From Ailurus styani (Eukaryota; Chordata; Mammalia; Carnivora; Ailuridae): 64,000 nt of DNA. The notes beneath the pieces are model-generated. The model saw only the letters and a list, made by a program, of their open reading frames with translations. It was not told where the DNA came from and made no database searches. The position numbers and the translations under genes were made by a program. Positions 1-17,895 of this stretch are shown here, piece after piece. Location of the stretch: positions 245,072-309,071 of the forward strand of contig LNAC01000753.1 of assembly GCA_002007465.1 (NCBI GenBank). The letters are read 5' to 3'. Every line of letters begins with the position of its first letter. Position 1 is the first letter of the stretch.

Positions 1-4961
<4,961 letters not shown>

Positions 4962-6089
4962 CTACAGGGGAAGGGCCTCCGAGGCGGGCGGGCAGCAGGG
5001 GCAGGGACGCAGAGAGCAGGATGTCCCCGCTTGGCACCCAGGCCCGGACTGGAGGGTAGCAGACACTCAGCGAGTGCTTACTGAGCAAACCGAACTTGCC
5101 TTCTTGTCTTTTGCAGAAACAGACTGTCAAAGAGCAAAAGGCAGAGTTAGAGCTGCAGTGAGGGCAGGTCCTGGGAGGAAGAGACTGGGGCCGGACCAGC
5201 AAGAAGGACACAGAGTGTCACCGCGGTAACCTGCATTATGTACGCACGGGAGGCTGGCACGGGGGAGTACAGCCAAGGAATCCTTGGCCTCTGTGGCCCT
5301 TCTCATCACGGCTCTAACACGACTAGATAGCTCTGGGGGAAAGTCAAAAAAAGGTAAGAATTACTATTAAAAAGACTCCCCCCTCACCCCCCACCCCGCA
5401 GACCTGAGCTGAGAGAGTGTTCTGTTTGGACAAGGAATAGCAGTGGGAAGGGGAGAGAAGCTTAATGCCCTGCATCCGGGGTTCCCACTGACCACACCGA
5501 GCTGGGGGGACCCAGACGGAATGGGCGTTTCTGCCAGGCCAGAAAACCATGTGCTTAAATCTCAGAACCATGACGTGTGATCAAGTAAGCCACGGAACAA
5601 GCCGCGTTCGCACACACAGCCGGTGCGCAAGGCTCCCACGAGCGCGGGCACCAGCCTCTGACCGGCCGCCATTCCGCTCACGTGTGCGGCGGCATTCACA
5701 CAGGGGCCTCTCTGCTCCCATGTCCCAGACTTGGTTCCCAAGCCGACTCACTCCTCCCTAAGGACCCATACAGAAGACATTATGTTCCTCCAAAATAAAT
5801 ACATTAGGGAGGCAACGCTCACCTTTGCAAAGAATTCCTTTCCTCTACCAGAAAGGTCTCTTAAACGGTGAGCCTTTCGAATGATCTGAGCTACAATTAT
5901 TAAAATAACTTCTATTCGGGGCATCTATCTTTTACAGAGTCGAGGTATAGCCCCCCTTTTTTTCCCCTCTTCGCGCCGTAGAAGTTGAGCTGTTGAAAAT
6001 GCCATTTACGAGACAGGCAGGACAATAGGAAGGAACACGCCCTCTCCTCCAATCCGGCAGTTCCCACTTCCAGAAATGTCCCTCCAGGA

Positions 6090-6190
6090 GGGTATACAGC
6101 TGAAGATAGGCTTCAGCATTGTTTACAATGGCAAGAAAAAATTTTAGAAACCCTATGACCATCGACAGGGAAATGATCAAATCAATGGAT
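6090..6190 (+). mobile_element. Ancient L1 3'-region fragment
   Basis: The stretch with cttcagcattgtttacaa, then a run of A with atttta, and cgacagggaaatgatcaaat resembles the 3' end of old L1 (L1M) elements. Those carry a similar series ending in a phrase related to 'tccatcaatagggaattggt'. It is degenerate and the ends are unclear. Confidence 0.5.
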
Positions 6191-6317
6191 GACTCTGGGG
6201 CCACTGAAAATCCTGGTGGACATTTTACCTGCTGCCGTGGAACGAGGTCCCTGACTGGCTGTTGGATGAGAGACCAGGGCACGGGAGGTCTGTGTGGGCT
6301 GCGGGGGGGAGGGGGGA

Positions 6318-6516
6318 GGAGAGGGGAAGGGAGGGGAGGGGNAGCATATCAAAACATGCACTTTTCATTCTCTTCAGATCTTTTGTTCTCCCTGAGATCT
6401 GAATACCAGAAGTATTTCAGTCTCCACAATTCAGTCTAGAAGAAGAACACAATGGGAGGGCTCAGGTACTTATTTAGTGGCTCAGTGGGGCAGGAGAGGG
6501 GAAGGGAGGGGAGGGG
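6318..6516. repeat. Pair of identical 24-bp G-rich blocks flanking 151 bp
   Basis: The same purine block (GGAG, GGGA, AGGG and AGGGG runs) occurs at 6318-6341 and at 6493-6516. Each has at least four G-runs of three or more on the plus strand, so each could fold as a G-quadruplex. The first copy ends at the single ambiguous base at 6342. Confidence 0.8.
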
Positions 6517-7019
6517 GGAGAGGGGTCTGCCACATGATAGGACCGCTCTCCTGGTAATGAGATGGGAGATCTCTTTTACTCTCGCTCTGTAAGAAATACA
6601 CATGTACAGCCACGTGTGTTTAAAGATTCGAAGTGCTTGGGATGCTGGGGCATAAGCGTTATTTCTCAGACGAGCCATTAAATACTCTTACCGGGATTCC
6701 GGGGGCTTACGAAGTGGTCCACGCCTCATCTCATGCCCAATCCCTAACCCAAGATGTGACTTCAATGCTCTGGGACATGGACCGCTCATCAGTAAGATGA
6801 AGCAATTGCACTGAAGCATCTTCTAGGTCCCTTTGAGCCCTAATGGCTTCATGGCTTTTGTGAATTCCACTCACACAGTGGTTCTGAATCACCTAAGTCA
6901 TTAAGTAATTAAGTCATTTCTTAGTTCCTAAACTCGAAGCAACATCTTTCTGTCTAGTTACTAGAGAAAGATCTGTACGTAGCGTCAACGAATCAGCTCC
7001 GTGTGCTGCTCAGTACTGG

Positions 7020-7095
7020 TTTTAGTTCGTTCATTCAGACGTTTCTTCGGTACCTACTGGATGCCCAACAGTCTTGGTGCTGTGGCGACAGTGAC
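7020..7095 (-). mobile_element. L2-like fragment
   Basis: The sequence ttcgttcattcagacgtttc followed by ggtacctactggatgcccaa resembles the complement of the L2 3' end (attcattcaacaaatatt, then a type of 'gagcacctactatgtgcca'). Short and diverged. Confidence 0.5.
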
Positions 7096-7889
7096 CCCCA
7101 GAAGGGTCCACTCCTGTCCAGGTTCTCCTCGCTTGCGCTTCCCCTCCGCCCACCCCCATATTCAGTGCAAAGCAGCTCCATCAGGAAGCAGGGAGCAGAG
7201 AGAACGTGTGATTCGCACGGGCCAGCTCTGCTGCTTGCTGGTGGTGACAGAAGAAAGTCCGGTAAGGAACTAACTTTAAACCACTGGCTTCCACTATTTA
7301 ATTTCAATCATATGAGCAGAGTCTTGCCATTAACTCTAAACCTAAAACCAAATATCCGTCTAAGGCTGGACCCCACCTCTGCGCTGCTATTCTGACTGGA
7401 ACCTTCCCTTGCCCCGGGGGGGTGGGGATCTCTAATGAACATATGCACTCAAGCAGGTACACGGCGCCCTCCAGTCTCTTAAGGGGCTCATGGGAAGCTA
7501 ACTGGAAACGCATCGAGAAACACACCAACGGGATCATGCGCAGCTGGTCTTAAGGGATGTGGAAGTAAGAATCTGCAGGCACATCACATCACCTTACCCT
7601 TTCCACGTGCACACCTGGGGGTGGTAAAACAACCTAAGACCCCACTGGTGCTACTTGCTCCATTCATTCATTCGTTCGTCATTCACTTACTCGCTGACAA
7701 ACTAACCCACACAAATGAGATCAGCCTCCACACCCTGTTCCGTTGTCCATTTCAGAATCTGTATCTAATGATAAATTCCAGCGACCTTGGACACTAGCTG
7801 CCCCTACGGCTCTGGATTCGAGAGATCAATGTGTGGTGATGACATGGAACCCGGAGCCCGACGGCCCAGGTGGCCACCCCGCTCCGGGG

Positions 7890-8055
7890 CTTCCCGCCTG
7901 TGTGAACTTGGACTGCGGGACTGAACCTTTTTGTGCCTCAGTTTCCTTTACAGCACTTCATTCATAAGGTTTCATGAGAATGACGTGAGCTAATATTTGT
8001 CCAGTACTCAGAACAGCCAGATGCACACAACACACTATAGAAATATTGGCTATTT
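7890..8055 (+). mobile_element. MIR fragment
   Basis: Contains tgtgcctcagtttccttta, the conserved MIR core phrase, preceded by tgtgaacttgg. It is followed by the gtttcatgagaatgacgtg and tattggctattt features of the MIR tail. Confidence 0.7.
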
Positions 8056-10191
8056 CTGAAGTCCCGATTTTTAAATGGTGAAATATTTAACACCTTAATG
8101 CCACAGATTAGAGGACATCAGAGAGAACTTGGAACTGGAAAGGGACCTCAGAAATAATATGATTCTACCTCCTTATCTTTTAGCAGAGTCCACAGAGGCA
8201 GAGGGCCACGGAGCCACACGGAAGGCCAGCAGATCTCTGCTGCTCCAAATACAGAAAGCCTAGGTCTGTCTTCTCTGCAGGCCTCTACCAGACGGACAGG
8301 CTCCTGGGCCACAAAACACAGGGAGGATGTTTCCCTTCTAAGGAAGTGTCCTTTTTTAAAAAAAAGTGTATAAAGCAACATTCTGTATGTTAACAGATCC
8401 TTTTCTAAAAGCCCACCATGTGCTAGTAGCGACCAATGGCTCTGATTTGGGTATTGGGTATCTGATGTGTCCACACAGGAGATTGTGGGGAGGAATCACA
8501 CATTGTGCCTGGGAAAAAAAAACATACCAATCACTGATTCTGTAGAGCTCACTGGATAAGAACATACTTTTGTTTCTAATAAAGAACGGAAATGAAGTCA
8601 GACAACATTGGAGAAAGGACAGGCTTTTGAAAGAAAATAGTCTGGTTAGAAGTTACTTGCTATTTGGCTTCATTATAGTTTCCCAGAACCCAGAGTCTCT
8701 TTGCTGAAACTCTCTGTGTAATACGTGTGTACTGTGTGATCTGTGCTTGGAATCCAAGCTTTAAAATACTATCCAAGAGATACGCTAGTCATTCTCCCCA
8801 ACTCACTTCCATCCTCTCTCAAGTGCTCTTAAGTTTGTGGGGGCAGCAGATCAGCAAAGTCGTAGGACCGAAGGTCAACGACTCACTCTGAATTCCTGGC
8901 TCTCGGTCTCTGGCCACGGCCAGGCCACAGTCAAGGCTGCCTGCCGGAAGGTGGCTGCCCGGGCTCCCCCCGCCCCCCCAGTCCAGGCCACTTCCCCTCG
9001 GCCTGGGCCACTGCAACAGCTCTTGGAAGTGTCCCTGCCCCTGTCCCTGCCCCTGCAGGGGAACGGAGGGACACTCACACCATCATTTCCTCCTGGTGTC
9101 ACCTCGCTCGCTGAAGCTTAAAACAGAGAAGTCAGGTGCCTGGTCAAACGTCAGGCGCCTCCAGCAGCGTCCCCTGGCCACAGAACAACATCCGGTTCCC
9201 CCGACCCACACGGGGGCTTGTCTACTGTCCCTTTCTTCTCTAGGCTGCTGTCCCACCTGGGGCCCTCCTGCTCCGAAGAAGTCACGCTGACCTCAGAGCC
9301 GAGGACCTGCTTGTCCTGCAGGGAGTCCACAGCCCCTCCCCGCCACCTTCTGGGACAGAAACGAGTGCCACCTCCTCAGAGGGTCCCCTGGCTGTGGGCC
9401 ACCCTGCAAACCGCTCCCTGTCCCTCTCGTGCTCAACCACGGGACCGCATCTTGTTTCACAGCATGTATCAGAGGTCACAATCATCTTATTCAGCTACTT
9501 ATATACCAGGCTGACTGCTCCCACCACTGGGATGCCAGGCGGGCTGGCTGGTACGCTGTGCTATCTTTAGCATGAAAAGAATTCCCTAGAAAAAGCCGTG
9601 GGCCCGCGACTGGTAATCTGCCTGTTTTCTTCGGAAAGCTCTTCATTTGGGCAGTTTCATGTTTGGTGAGATGTATCTAATATCTATCATGCCGTGTCGA
9701 CTTTCTTGCTTGAATTCAGTACGGCTTAACCTACAGACTGTTCACATGTTGTTCCTTGGATGGTAACACATACAAAAGTAAATAAGCTCCTCTTCTTCAC
9801 GATCATGTTTCCTCACACATTCTCGGGCTGCCCCGTTGTGTGGGCTTTCCCAGGTGTCCAGATCGGGGTGATGACCACTGCATCAGGAGACGGCCTGGCA
9901 CCCGCACCCCGGACGGCCCTCCGGCTGCCCCTCCACGGTCTTGCCCCAGCCCCAGCCCTGTCCGCCCTCCGTCCCTGCAGCTGTGTCTTTCTGAGACTGT
10001 CCTAGGAGTGGGATCGTAGAGGGTGCGACTTCTCACTCAGCACACTGCCCTCGGGAGGCACGCGCACTGCAGTGCGTACGGGTGACCCTGGTCAACGGCG
10101 TGTGCTATCCCGGCGAGGACACCTGTCTCCGTGCAGCCCAAGGTTGGGGGGTCTGGGTGGCGGTCACTGATGGCCTGGTAACGACCACTTA

Positions 10192-10365
<174 letters not shown>

Positions 10366-12289
10366 TCACCCGGTCGAGGCACTGTCGCCCACCCGCCACC
10401 GTCCCACTGGAGGGCTCTCGTGCCCTCAACGGCTGAAGGACGTGGGAAGAGGGAACCTGCCTCCCTCCAGAACACGGTCCCGAACTTTCTACATCTGGAG
10501 ACAGCCGACACACCCTGGGTCTCCCGGCTGCGAGGCACAACCCGGAAAGTAGGTGCAGGAGGACGTGGTACTCAGCTCACTCTAGTGAGTATCTCACAAA
10601 GTACACACATACCAAATCATCAATCGTGGACCTTAAACGTATACAATTTCAAACTGTCAATGGAATTGGGGAGACAAAAAAGAGCGAATGAACGTTCACA
10701 CGTGGGTTCACAAGGAGGGGGTCTTCACAACGCTGTTGTTTCATAGAAATGTAAAGTGATGTAGACAAAAAGGAGAAACATGTCAAACAAATTACCTACG
10801 CTGGGACATGTGCGATTGTAGATTTTAGCACAGATCTGAATTATGGAAGCCAATGAGATCTATGCTACCAAATCCCAAATTCAAAAGACAGAGAGAGAGC
10901 ACATGGAAACATTTTTTCAGATTCAGATGAGACACCTTGAGACAAATGTGAATCTTTGGTCTATTCGGAATATAAAGGACGCCGGGCATAAGACCACACA
11001 TGTCTGCACGGCATCCCAGTATCAACCCATGAAATGCTCGCATCGGATCCTACCCTAGCTGCATCGTGACCATGGGGTATGACATTGGCACTTGCTTAGT
11101 ATCAACACACGAAATGCCCTCACGATGAAGCTTTGATCTTAACTACAACAGGCCACTGTATACGCCGTCTTGCTCTAAAATTTCCTTTCCGTGCACCAAG
11201 CACTACTACACACTGGGGCTTTCTCCACCTGGGAGGAAAAAACACTTCCCTTAAACTTCACAATTTATGCTTATCCATAACTGTGCATTATTAGCAGTCT
11301 TCAAGTCACCTGGGGGAGTTCACAGGTGCCTCCTGGACTACGGTAGTGACCAAAGACGCTTGAGTAAGTCACAGATCCCTCAAAGCTGGCCACGGAGTTC
11401 CCCAGCCAGTCACCAGTGGTTCACCTGCTTGGACACAGAATCCACCTGCAGGAGTAGGGAGATGCTCAGGCTGACATCAACACACACACCACCCTGAGCA
11501 TCTGAGTTCGGGCAAAGCTCGGCACACGGCTGGCATCTGGAACAGCCCGGCATCCGCTGACCAGGCACCTGTCCTAATCACCCGTCATCAGAGTGACCGC
11601 AGCTGACGCTGTGGTTGGTATAAAAGGGCGCTTCCTCGACATCAAGAACGCAGTGAGGAGGCCAGATGGAATCCACAGTACTAGCAGTCACTGGTGCAAG
11701 TGTGGAAGGGTCAGAGGTCGGGGGGTTCCACAGAGCCCGAGTGAGGTGCTAGGGAACCCTCTAGACAAGGCCTCGTCTGCGGCAGCAGGTGCCCAGACAG
11801 CACAGCTGAAGGCACATGACTCCCACTCGGATGGAACAGCAGGAGCTCCCGGTACTGGGTCCAGTAAGCTGAAGTCGAGGAAACACCCCAGTGGTTGGAA
11901 ACGAGTGACCCACGCTGCCGTTCGGGCCTTTCGTAACCAATTCCCCCGCAACCTTGAGAAACACAGGGGTGTGACCACCGACCACCCCAGCCTCTGCAAT
12001 GAAGGGCCTCTGACTTTCTTTCTTCGTGTCCAACAACACTTGGAATAGGAAGTTCTCTGTATTTCAGGACATGAAATTAAATATTTGGAACATTTGAAAT
12101 CGGGGGTGAGGAAGGTCCTGTGGCTGCTGTGTGGGGAAGCTGTCACCAGGAGGGGATTCACTCAGAGATCTGGTGGGAGATTCTGAAGGCCACGAACGAT
12201 GACGATTACATTCAGCTCTGATTTCACTTGAACTTGGGAAGCTACAACGTGAGAACGGCTTCTTGAGAGAACTTGGTAGATTCTGAATT

Positions 12290-12530
12290 AGGCAGTCTGT
12301 GTTTGCATCTTAGCCTTTGCTAACGACCAGCTCTGAGATCTTAGGCAAGACCTCGGTCCTTCAAGAAAGCGTGAAATGAAGTGTACGGAGTTGTCAAAAA
12401 TCTCTATGCTATACATCTGAAACTAATGAAACCACAACACTGTGTGTTAGCTAGCTAATTAAAAAAAAAAAAAAAAGGAAAGAAAAGAAACAAGAAAGCA
12501 TAAAATGAGCTGTTGTACCAGAAGCAGTCA
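12290..12530 (+). mobile_element. MIR split by an L1 insertion
   Basis: The sequence gcagtctgtgtttgcatctt to cctcggtccttcaagaaagc matches the MIR core (a degraded 'cctcggtttcctcatctg'). It resumes after the L1 tail with gcataaaatgagctgttgt. The L1 lies within the MIR, so the MIR is older. Confidence 0.6.
12383..12490 (+). mobile_element. Very short 5'-truncated L1 3' end
   Basis: The phrase ctatgctatacatctgaaac, then taatgaaaccacaacact and a poly-A tract at about 12461-12476, is a typical carnivore L1 3'-UTR terminus. The flanks caagaaagcgtgaaatgaag (12362-12381) and caagaaagcataaaatgagc (12491-12510) look like a diverged target-site duplication. Confidence 0.75.
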
Positions 12531-14421
12531 GCCTCTATCCTAAAGCTGTGGGGACACAGCACAGAGGACAAACATGTCCAAGGAGCCTGACCCCTGAGTC
12601 TCCCAGGAGCTCGGGATCAGATTCTTTATCTTTTTAATTGCTTACATTAGGTTCTCATGACTAGTTAGGAAAAGTGGAAGCTGCAGTGGTTCTTTTTTTT
12701 TGGGGGGGGGGAGGGTGTACTTAGAGGAGACAGTTTTGGATTTCACTCCTGCATCCCTGCACCGCACCTCTCCTGGCACACGTCCACGCACGCCACGCAG
12801 GCTGGAGAGCAGCCGGTGTGCACCCAGCGCTCAGAGAAAGAAGTCGGAACGGTCTCAGAAAGACTCAGACTGGGGCCCCTTCCGCCCTGCCCCACCCCAC
12901 CCTGACCCCAGTCCCCTCAAGCCCTTCTGGGGAACCCCCCCTATGGCACAGCTGCATGAATATAAAACCAAACCACCACCACCACCAACAACAACAACAA
13001 ACAAACCAGGTCATTTAAGAAAACTCTCCCTTCTTCTGGTCTCTCTGTGGAATGTCCCCTTTGATGCTTCAATCAACACTCTAACTACCCAGTGACACAA
13101 AGGCTGGCCGCCAACTCATCTGCAGAATCCATGCCTTCGGCTAACAGCACACATTTTGAAAACCACTCAGCGGCTCCGGGAGATGGTCACCTAAGTGACG
13201 TGCTGTCCCACTGGGGAGTCCTGGCTGGCGGGGTCTCCACGAGGCATTGGGAGTTGTGTGTGGACCGAGGGTGACTCAGAACTCTCCTCAGAAGGTTAAT
13301 AATTCTTCTGAGGCCTTTCGTGCTCAAACGACTTTAATACAAATCCTCCCTGCCTGTCAATGTGTCATTAAAAAAACCAAAAGGAGTTTGACGCATGGCC
13401 CTTGGTCCCAGGATAGTCACTGAGCCTGGAGAAACTTTCAACATCAGACCACGGCAGACAAATGCTCCACAGCGGAGACGTGATCACCAACTTTAACATC
13501 ATAAAACAGAGAAAAATTAGAGGCCAGTCTATACTTTTCTTTTAAGCAAAAAAATATCCAAGTTTCTGATACAGGTAAAACTACTAAAAATGACAGTGAC
13601 ATCACGCTTCCCTCCTTGTCCTTGCCCTACTTCCCCCCAGGCCACGCCCACCCAAAGCCGGTGTAATTAATTCAATAGCATCAGTGGCTGCTGACGAGAC
13701 TCAGCTCAGAACCCCTGGCAGAAAACCCTAAACAAACAATAAAACAAAATAAGAAGAGTCTCTTTATCCTAACTCAATTAATACGATGTGGCTAGTAATG
13801 TAGACCGAAGTCTATAAAATTTCATTGTCCCTAAACCGGAGGAAAACTGATTTGCGTGGGTTATTAAAAACGAAAACAAAAAAATCAAACCAATTTAGAA
13901 CCATTCATGAAATAGTCAAGAAGGGCTTAAACGCCAAGGCCTCTCGGCTCCAGATGATTCCCAGCATCAGCGTTCAGTCCGCCAGGAAGCTGGCCCGGGC
14001 TGGTTTTCCACGCCCCATGGCTGAACACGGATCCCGCAGCCTGCAAAGCTTCCTTGTGTTTGGAAGCTCACTGTCCAAACCGTCGGATCCAAAGGACGTT
14101 AAAGAGTTAGCATTTCCCTTCAAGGACAGCGCCCGTCTTCTAGCACCCTGCACTCTAACTTAGGGCGACAGATTTAACGCCCAACCCCAGACACCGTAAC
14201 GGAAGGGATGCTATTTATTCCTGTTAGGGGGCTGACACCAAGTAAGGAATAGTGACTAAGGTCTTTACGGGTTTTTTTTTCCAACTGGCTCCCAGCACAC
14301 GGCCAGCTCTAGCCTAACGGCCTCTTCAAAGCTTCCACTTTTCATTTTGACACCCTTGGTGGGCAGGAAAAGGCCATGTTTTCCTCAGAACTGGAAAGCG
14401 AAGACCCAGGCTCTCACGTAC

Positions 14422-14525
14422 CTAGGTTTTCTCCTCCCCACACGTCCATCATCATGTCATACTTCCCCAGTTCTTCAAAGTAGAGCTTGTCCATCACGAA
14501 GAGCCCACCGGCAATCATAGGGGTT
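14422..14525 (-). CDS. GALNT2: GALNT2 exon 10 (104 bp, about residues 303-336), WGGEN motif
   Basis: The acceptor is ccttttcag and the donor is G|gtacgt. The translation starts [11 protein letters not shown] and ends [14 protein letters not shown] and W331-G-G-E-N are signature segments of the Gal/GalNAc-T motif. W331 moves with the catalytic flexible loop, and E334/N335 bind the sugar. Residue 316 is Leu, where I remember Phe in human. Confidence 0.98.
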
Positions 14526-14804
14526 CTGAAAAGGCAGAGAGGTAGAAAGGTAGAGGGAACAGGCCACAGGTCAAGGTTAAATCTCCTGCGTTCTAATGCC
14601 AAGGTCAGGTCTATAAGCGGACCTTAAAAACCATGGCGCAGCCACGGCTCCCCATTCAGAGCTCAGGATGCCTTCACTCTGCTTTTCCACTGCTGACTTC
14701 AAATAACTCCCACCTGCCCTGTTCAGACACTCGCACAGTGCAAGGGGCTGGACCCAGTGTCCCCTCTTAGAGTGACTGTTGGAGCTAGGGGCACTCCCTG
14801 ACAA

Positions 14805-14925
14805 GCGGCCCTAGGCAGGTACTTGGCCTTTCTGTGCCTCAGTTTCCTTAGAGGATTACAAAAAAAAAATACATGTAGGTCCTCAGCACATGTGGGAAAT
14901 GCTCGATAATGTCAGCCATCCTCCT
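14805..14925 (+). mobile_element. MIR fragment
   Basis: Contains tacttggcctttctgtgcct followed by cagtttcctta and a later aatgctcgataatgtcagc, matching the MIR core and tail. Confidence 0.7.
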
Positions 14926-15118
14926 CCTCATCCTGGAGCTGGTTCCTCCTGTTAGCTGGGACCCATCGCCTCTGTGTTTCCTCAGCCTGGGAGGGGGTTA
15001 ACTGAGCCCCTACTTCCTTCCCAGTAGATACCCTGAGAACTCAATGCCAAGTGCTGGCAGTCTAGAGCACGCTGTGATGTTGTGTAAACGCTAGCGAGGG
15101 CCATTGGTCAGGGTGGGC

Positions 15119-15391
15119 GGTCACTGCCAGAAGTCGGTGTTGGAAGTCAGTGCTGGAAGTCAGTGTTGGAAGTCAGTGCTGGAAGTCAGTGTTGGAAGTC
15201 AGTGCCGGAAGTCAGTGCCGGAAGTCAGTGTTGGAAGTCAGTGTGAACTCACTGCCAGTAGTCACTGCTGGTAGTCACTGTTGAGTCATCAGTGCCAGTA
15301 GTCACTGCTGGTAGTCAGTGTTGGAAATCAAATGTTGGTTGTCAGTGCTGGTAGTCAGTGTTGGAAGTCAGTGCCAGAAGTCAGTGGCAGT
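15119..15391. repeat. 13-bp minisatellite, consensus AAGTCAGTGYYGG
   Basis: Eight consecutive near-perfect 13-bp units run from about 15130 to 15233, differing mainly at the two pyrimidines. About ten more diverged units follow to 15391, in which AAGTC becomes TAGTC or GTCACTG and some units are lengthened. Higher-order alternation of GTTGG and GCTGG units is visible at the left. It lies between exons 10 and 9. Confidence 0.93.
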
Positions 15392-15946
15392 GCTGTCACT
15401 TAACCGTGTGTCTAGCCTGAAGAGACACCCCACATTCACTCCTAGCTATAGACGGTTGACTCCTGACTCCCATGCTGAATTCCTCAGCAGGGCACAGCCT
15501 GAGAATCTGAAAGCCAGCTGTTAACGGCTCTCTCCTCAGGGGCCAGCAGGCGAGCGGAGGTAGCCCGGGGAAGGAAGTGGACCAGAAAGGGCAGCAGCAG
15601 AGGGGACTCACACTCCCCCAGCTTCCCCTTTTCCCTGATCCCCTAGTTCAACCTGAAGAGCCCACCCTGCTGGAAACCGCTCTACAGTACAAATGTGAGG
15701 GAACGCCCAGAACTCGTAGATTTGCCTCATACAGTTCATCTACAGGCTTCGTCTGAGGAAACCTCAAAGCACTTTAGTCTATGATCCAGTGGCAGAAACT
15801 CTCCCTGGAGCCAGGACAGGGGAAACGGCGTTGGCGGCGGGCGGGAAGATGAAGAGCCTAACCACGTCTCCAGGAAACACGGGGCCAGAGCCACGGTCTC
15901 ACCTGGGGGGCCGGGGGGAGGTGCCCCAAAGGATGCCTGGCACTTA

Positions 15947-16063
<117 letters not shown>

Positions 16064-16469
16064 TTAGGGTGCTGATGAGAACTGAGTATGCTCCTGGCCC
16101 TTCTGTCCCTCATGGCTTACACGTATTTGATACTTGGACTGGACTCACTGAAAACCACACACAGCAAAAAATTAAGTAAAGGCACCACCAAATAAAGCAG
16201 CAGAAGAGGGGAGAACCTGGGGCGGGGAGGCACAAACACCGACGCCTTCCCCGAGAAGCTCACCCTAAATGGAAAAAGTGGGTCACGCTTTCCTACAACT
16301 AAAATGCCTGAGAAGATCTCTGACGGGGAACAGAGGGCTGTGAGGGGGGAGAAAACGGGTGGGACAAAGTCCAATCTGCCGCAGTGCCTCCCACCCTGTC
16401 CCAGGGCAAGAGTATCTTGGGGAGGGGCAGGAGCAACCTGGCCTCCTCCAGGGCCCGACAGCCGCTAAA

Positions 16470-16484
16470 CCACAGGGGGCGAGG
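16470..16484 (+). promoter_or_regulatory. Possible CTCF-like motif
   Basis: CCACAGGGGGCGAGG fits the core of the CTCF consensus (CCASNAGRKGGC). This is a sequence match only. Confidence 0.3.
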
Positions 16485-17744
16485 TGGCAGAGGGGACCGT
16501 TTGAGGTCCCAAAATGAGCCAAAGGAAGGGGCAAAGTGGGCAGCAGGCTGTGATTTCTAAGAAATACTGTCCTCAGTCACCTTTCGAATGCACAGGCCAC
16601 TCAGGATGGCTGAGCCTAGGCCGGGGACCTGGACATGGTTCCTGACACCGGTGGGCCCCTGGCCCAAGCTGTTGGGTCCGCCCTTACTCAGAAGGCACCC
16701 TGCACCAAGCCAGCGCACCCCCCGCTGATGCTGTCAGGACTCACGAGGAGACTACTTCTTGGGGACAGGTGACTCACTGCATTTCCAAAGGCCTCATGGC
16801 CAAACCTAACTACTCCAGGGCTGTCTGGCCTTCAGCTCTGTGCCACCAAGCTTTCTGTTGGTCGGCAGGGCTGGTGCAGTGCCTGAGTCTGGACTTCTCT
16901 TCAGTGTGTTCTGGATCGACGTTCATCGGCTCTGCCAGCCCCCGTGTCTGTAGCCCGAACGGAGCAGGCTGGGAGGCATGGGCTGGGAGGGAGGGTCTCC
17001 TGGGCCCGCACAGTATCCTTTATGGCCCAACCAGAGGCAGGGGGGCTAAAAAGGTCTTCTGGCTTTTACTGCCAAGTGCGGCAGGCTAGCAAAGAGGCAG
17101 TGAGCTGCTGGGGGGCCAGGCGGCAGGGACAGCAGCACAGAGGGGAAACTGAGGCAGGCCCCACACCGGTTTTCCCTGAAGAGCCCAGTTCTCCCTGAGG
17201 CAGAAGGACCGCCTCAACCAGGGAAACGAAAAATGTCCTGCCTGTGTTATGAACAGACAATGCAAAGGCCTCAGTGGGCCAGTCGACAAAATGTTACCTG
17301 CATTTTTTTGAACAATCATTATTTTATTAATTTGGTCCAAAGAGACAGACTTTATTAGATTTTGAGAATTCTTGATTCTTTTTCCTAAAGAGATTTGAGA
17401 AAATGCTCCCAGAGTAAATTGGTGCCTCCTCTTTTTCTGACCCAGCAGGACTGCGCTACCCCCGCCCCACCCCCTGCGGTACCGGTGTCCCGGAACTGGC
17501 TCTTGAATAAGCAGCTGCTGTGAGAAAAGAGTGCCCATCAAATCTCAGCTCTTGCAAATCCTCGGGGGAAAAAGACATTCTGAACCCTGCTTTCTTGATA
17601 CCTAGGGATCAGTCCTCTTTAAAACCCCAAACCTTCTCACCATTTGCAGAGAACCTTTTCTGAATGTTATGTGTCCTGATGTAAGCAGTCCTCCCACCAC
17701 AACTACCCTGTTGCTGATGCCTCGGGATGGGGGAGCTGCTCGCG

Positions 17745-17895
17745 CACGTCACTGACCTCACGCTGGCTACACTCATCCCTCCACTACCCGCTGTGGCCGG
17801 CACTCCTATCTCCCCACTTCTCAGACAGGCATGCTGAGGCACAGAGGTGAACTGGCTGGCCCACGTGACATGGCAGGTGGGGTCAAAACCCCGGC
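17745..17895 (-). mobile_element. MIR fragment
   Basis: Reads ctccccacttctcagacagg, then catgctgaggcacagaggtg and aactggctggcccacgtgac, the complement of the MIR core. Old and diverged. Confidence 0.65.

Noticed and set aside
15119..15391. CRISPR-like spaced repeats
   Set aside because: The units are directly adjacent 13-bp repeats without unique spacers in a mammalian intron; it is a minisatellite.
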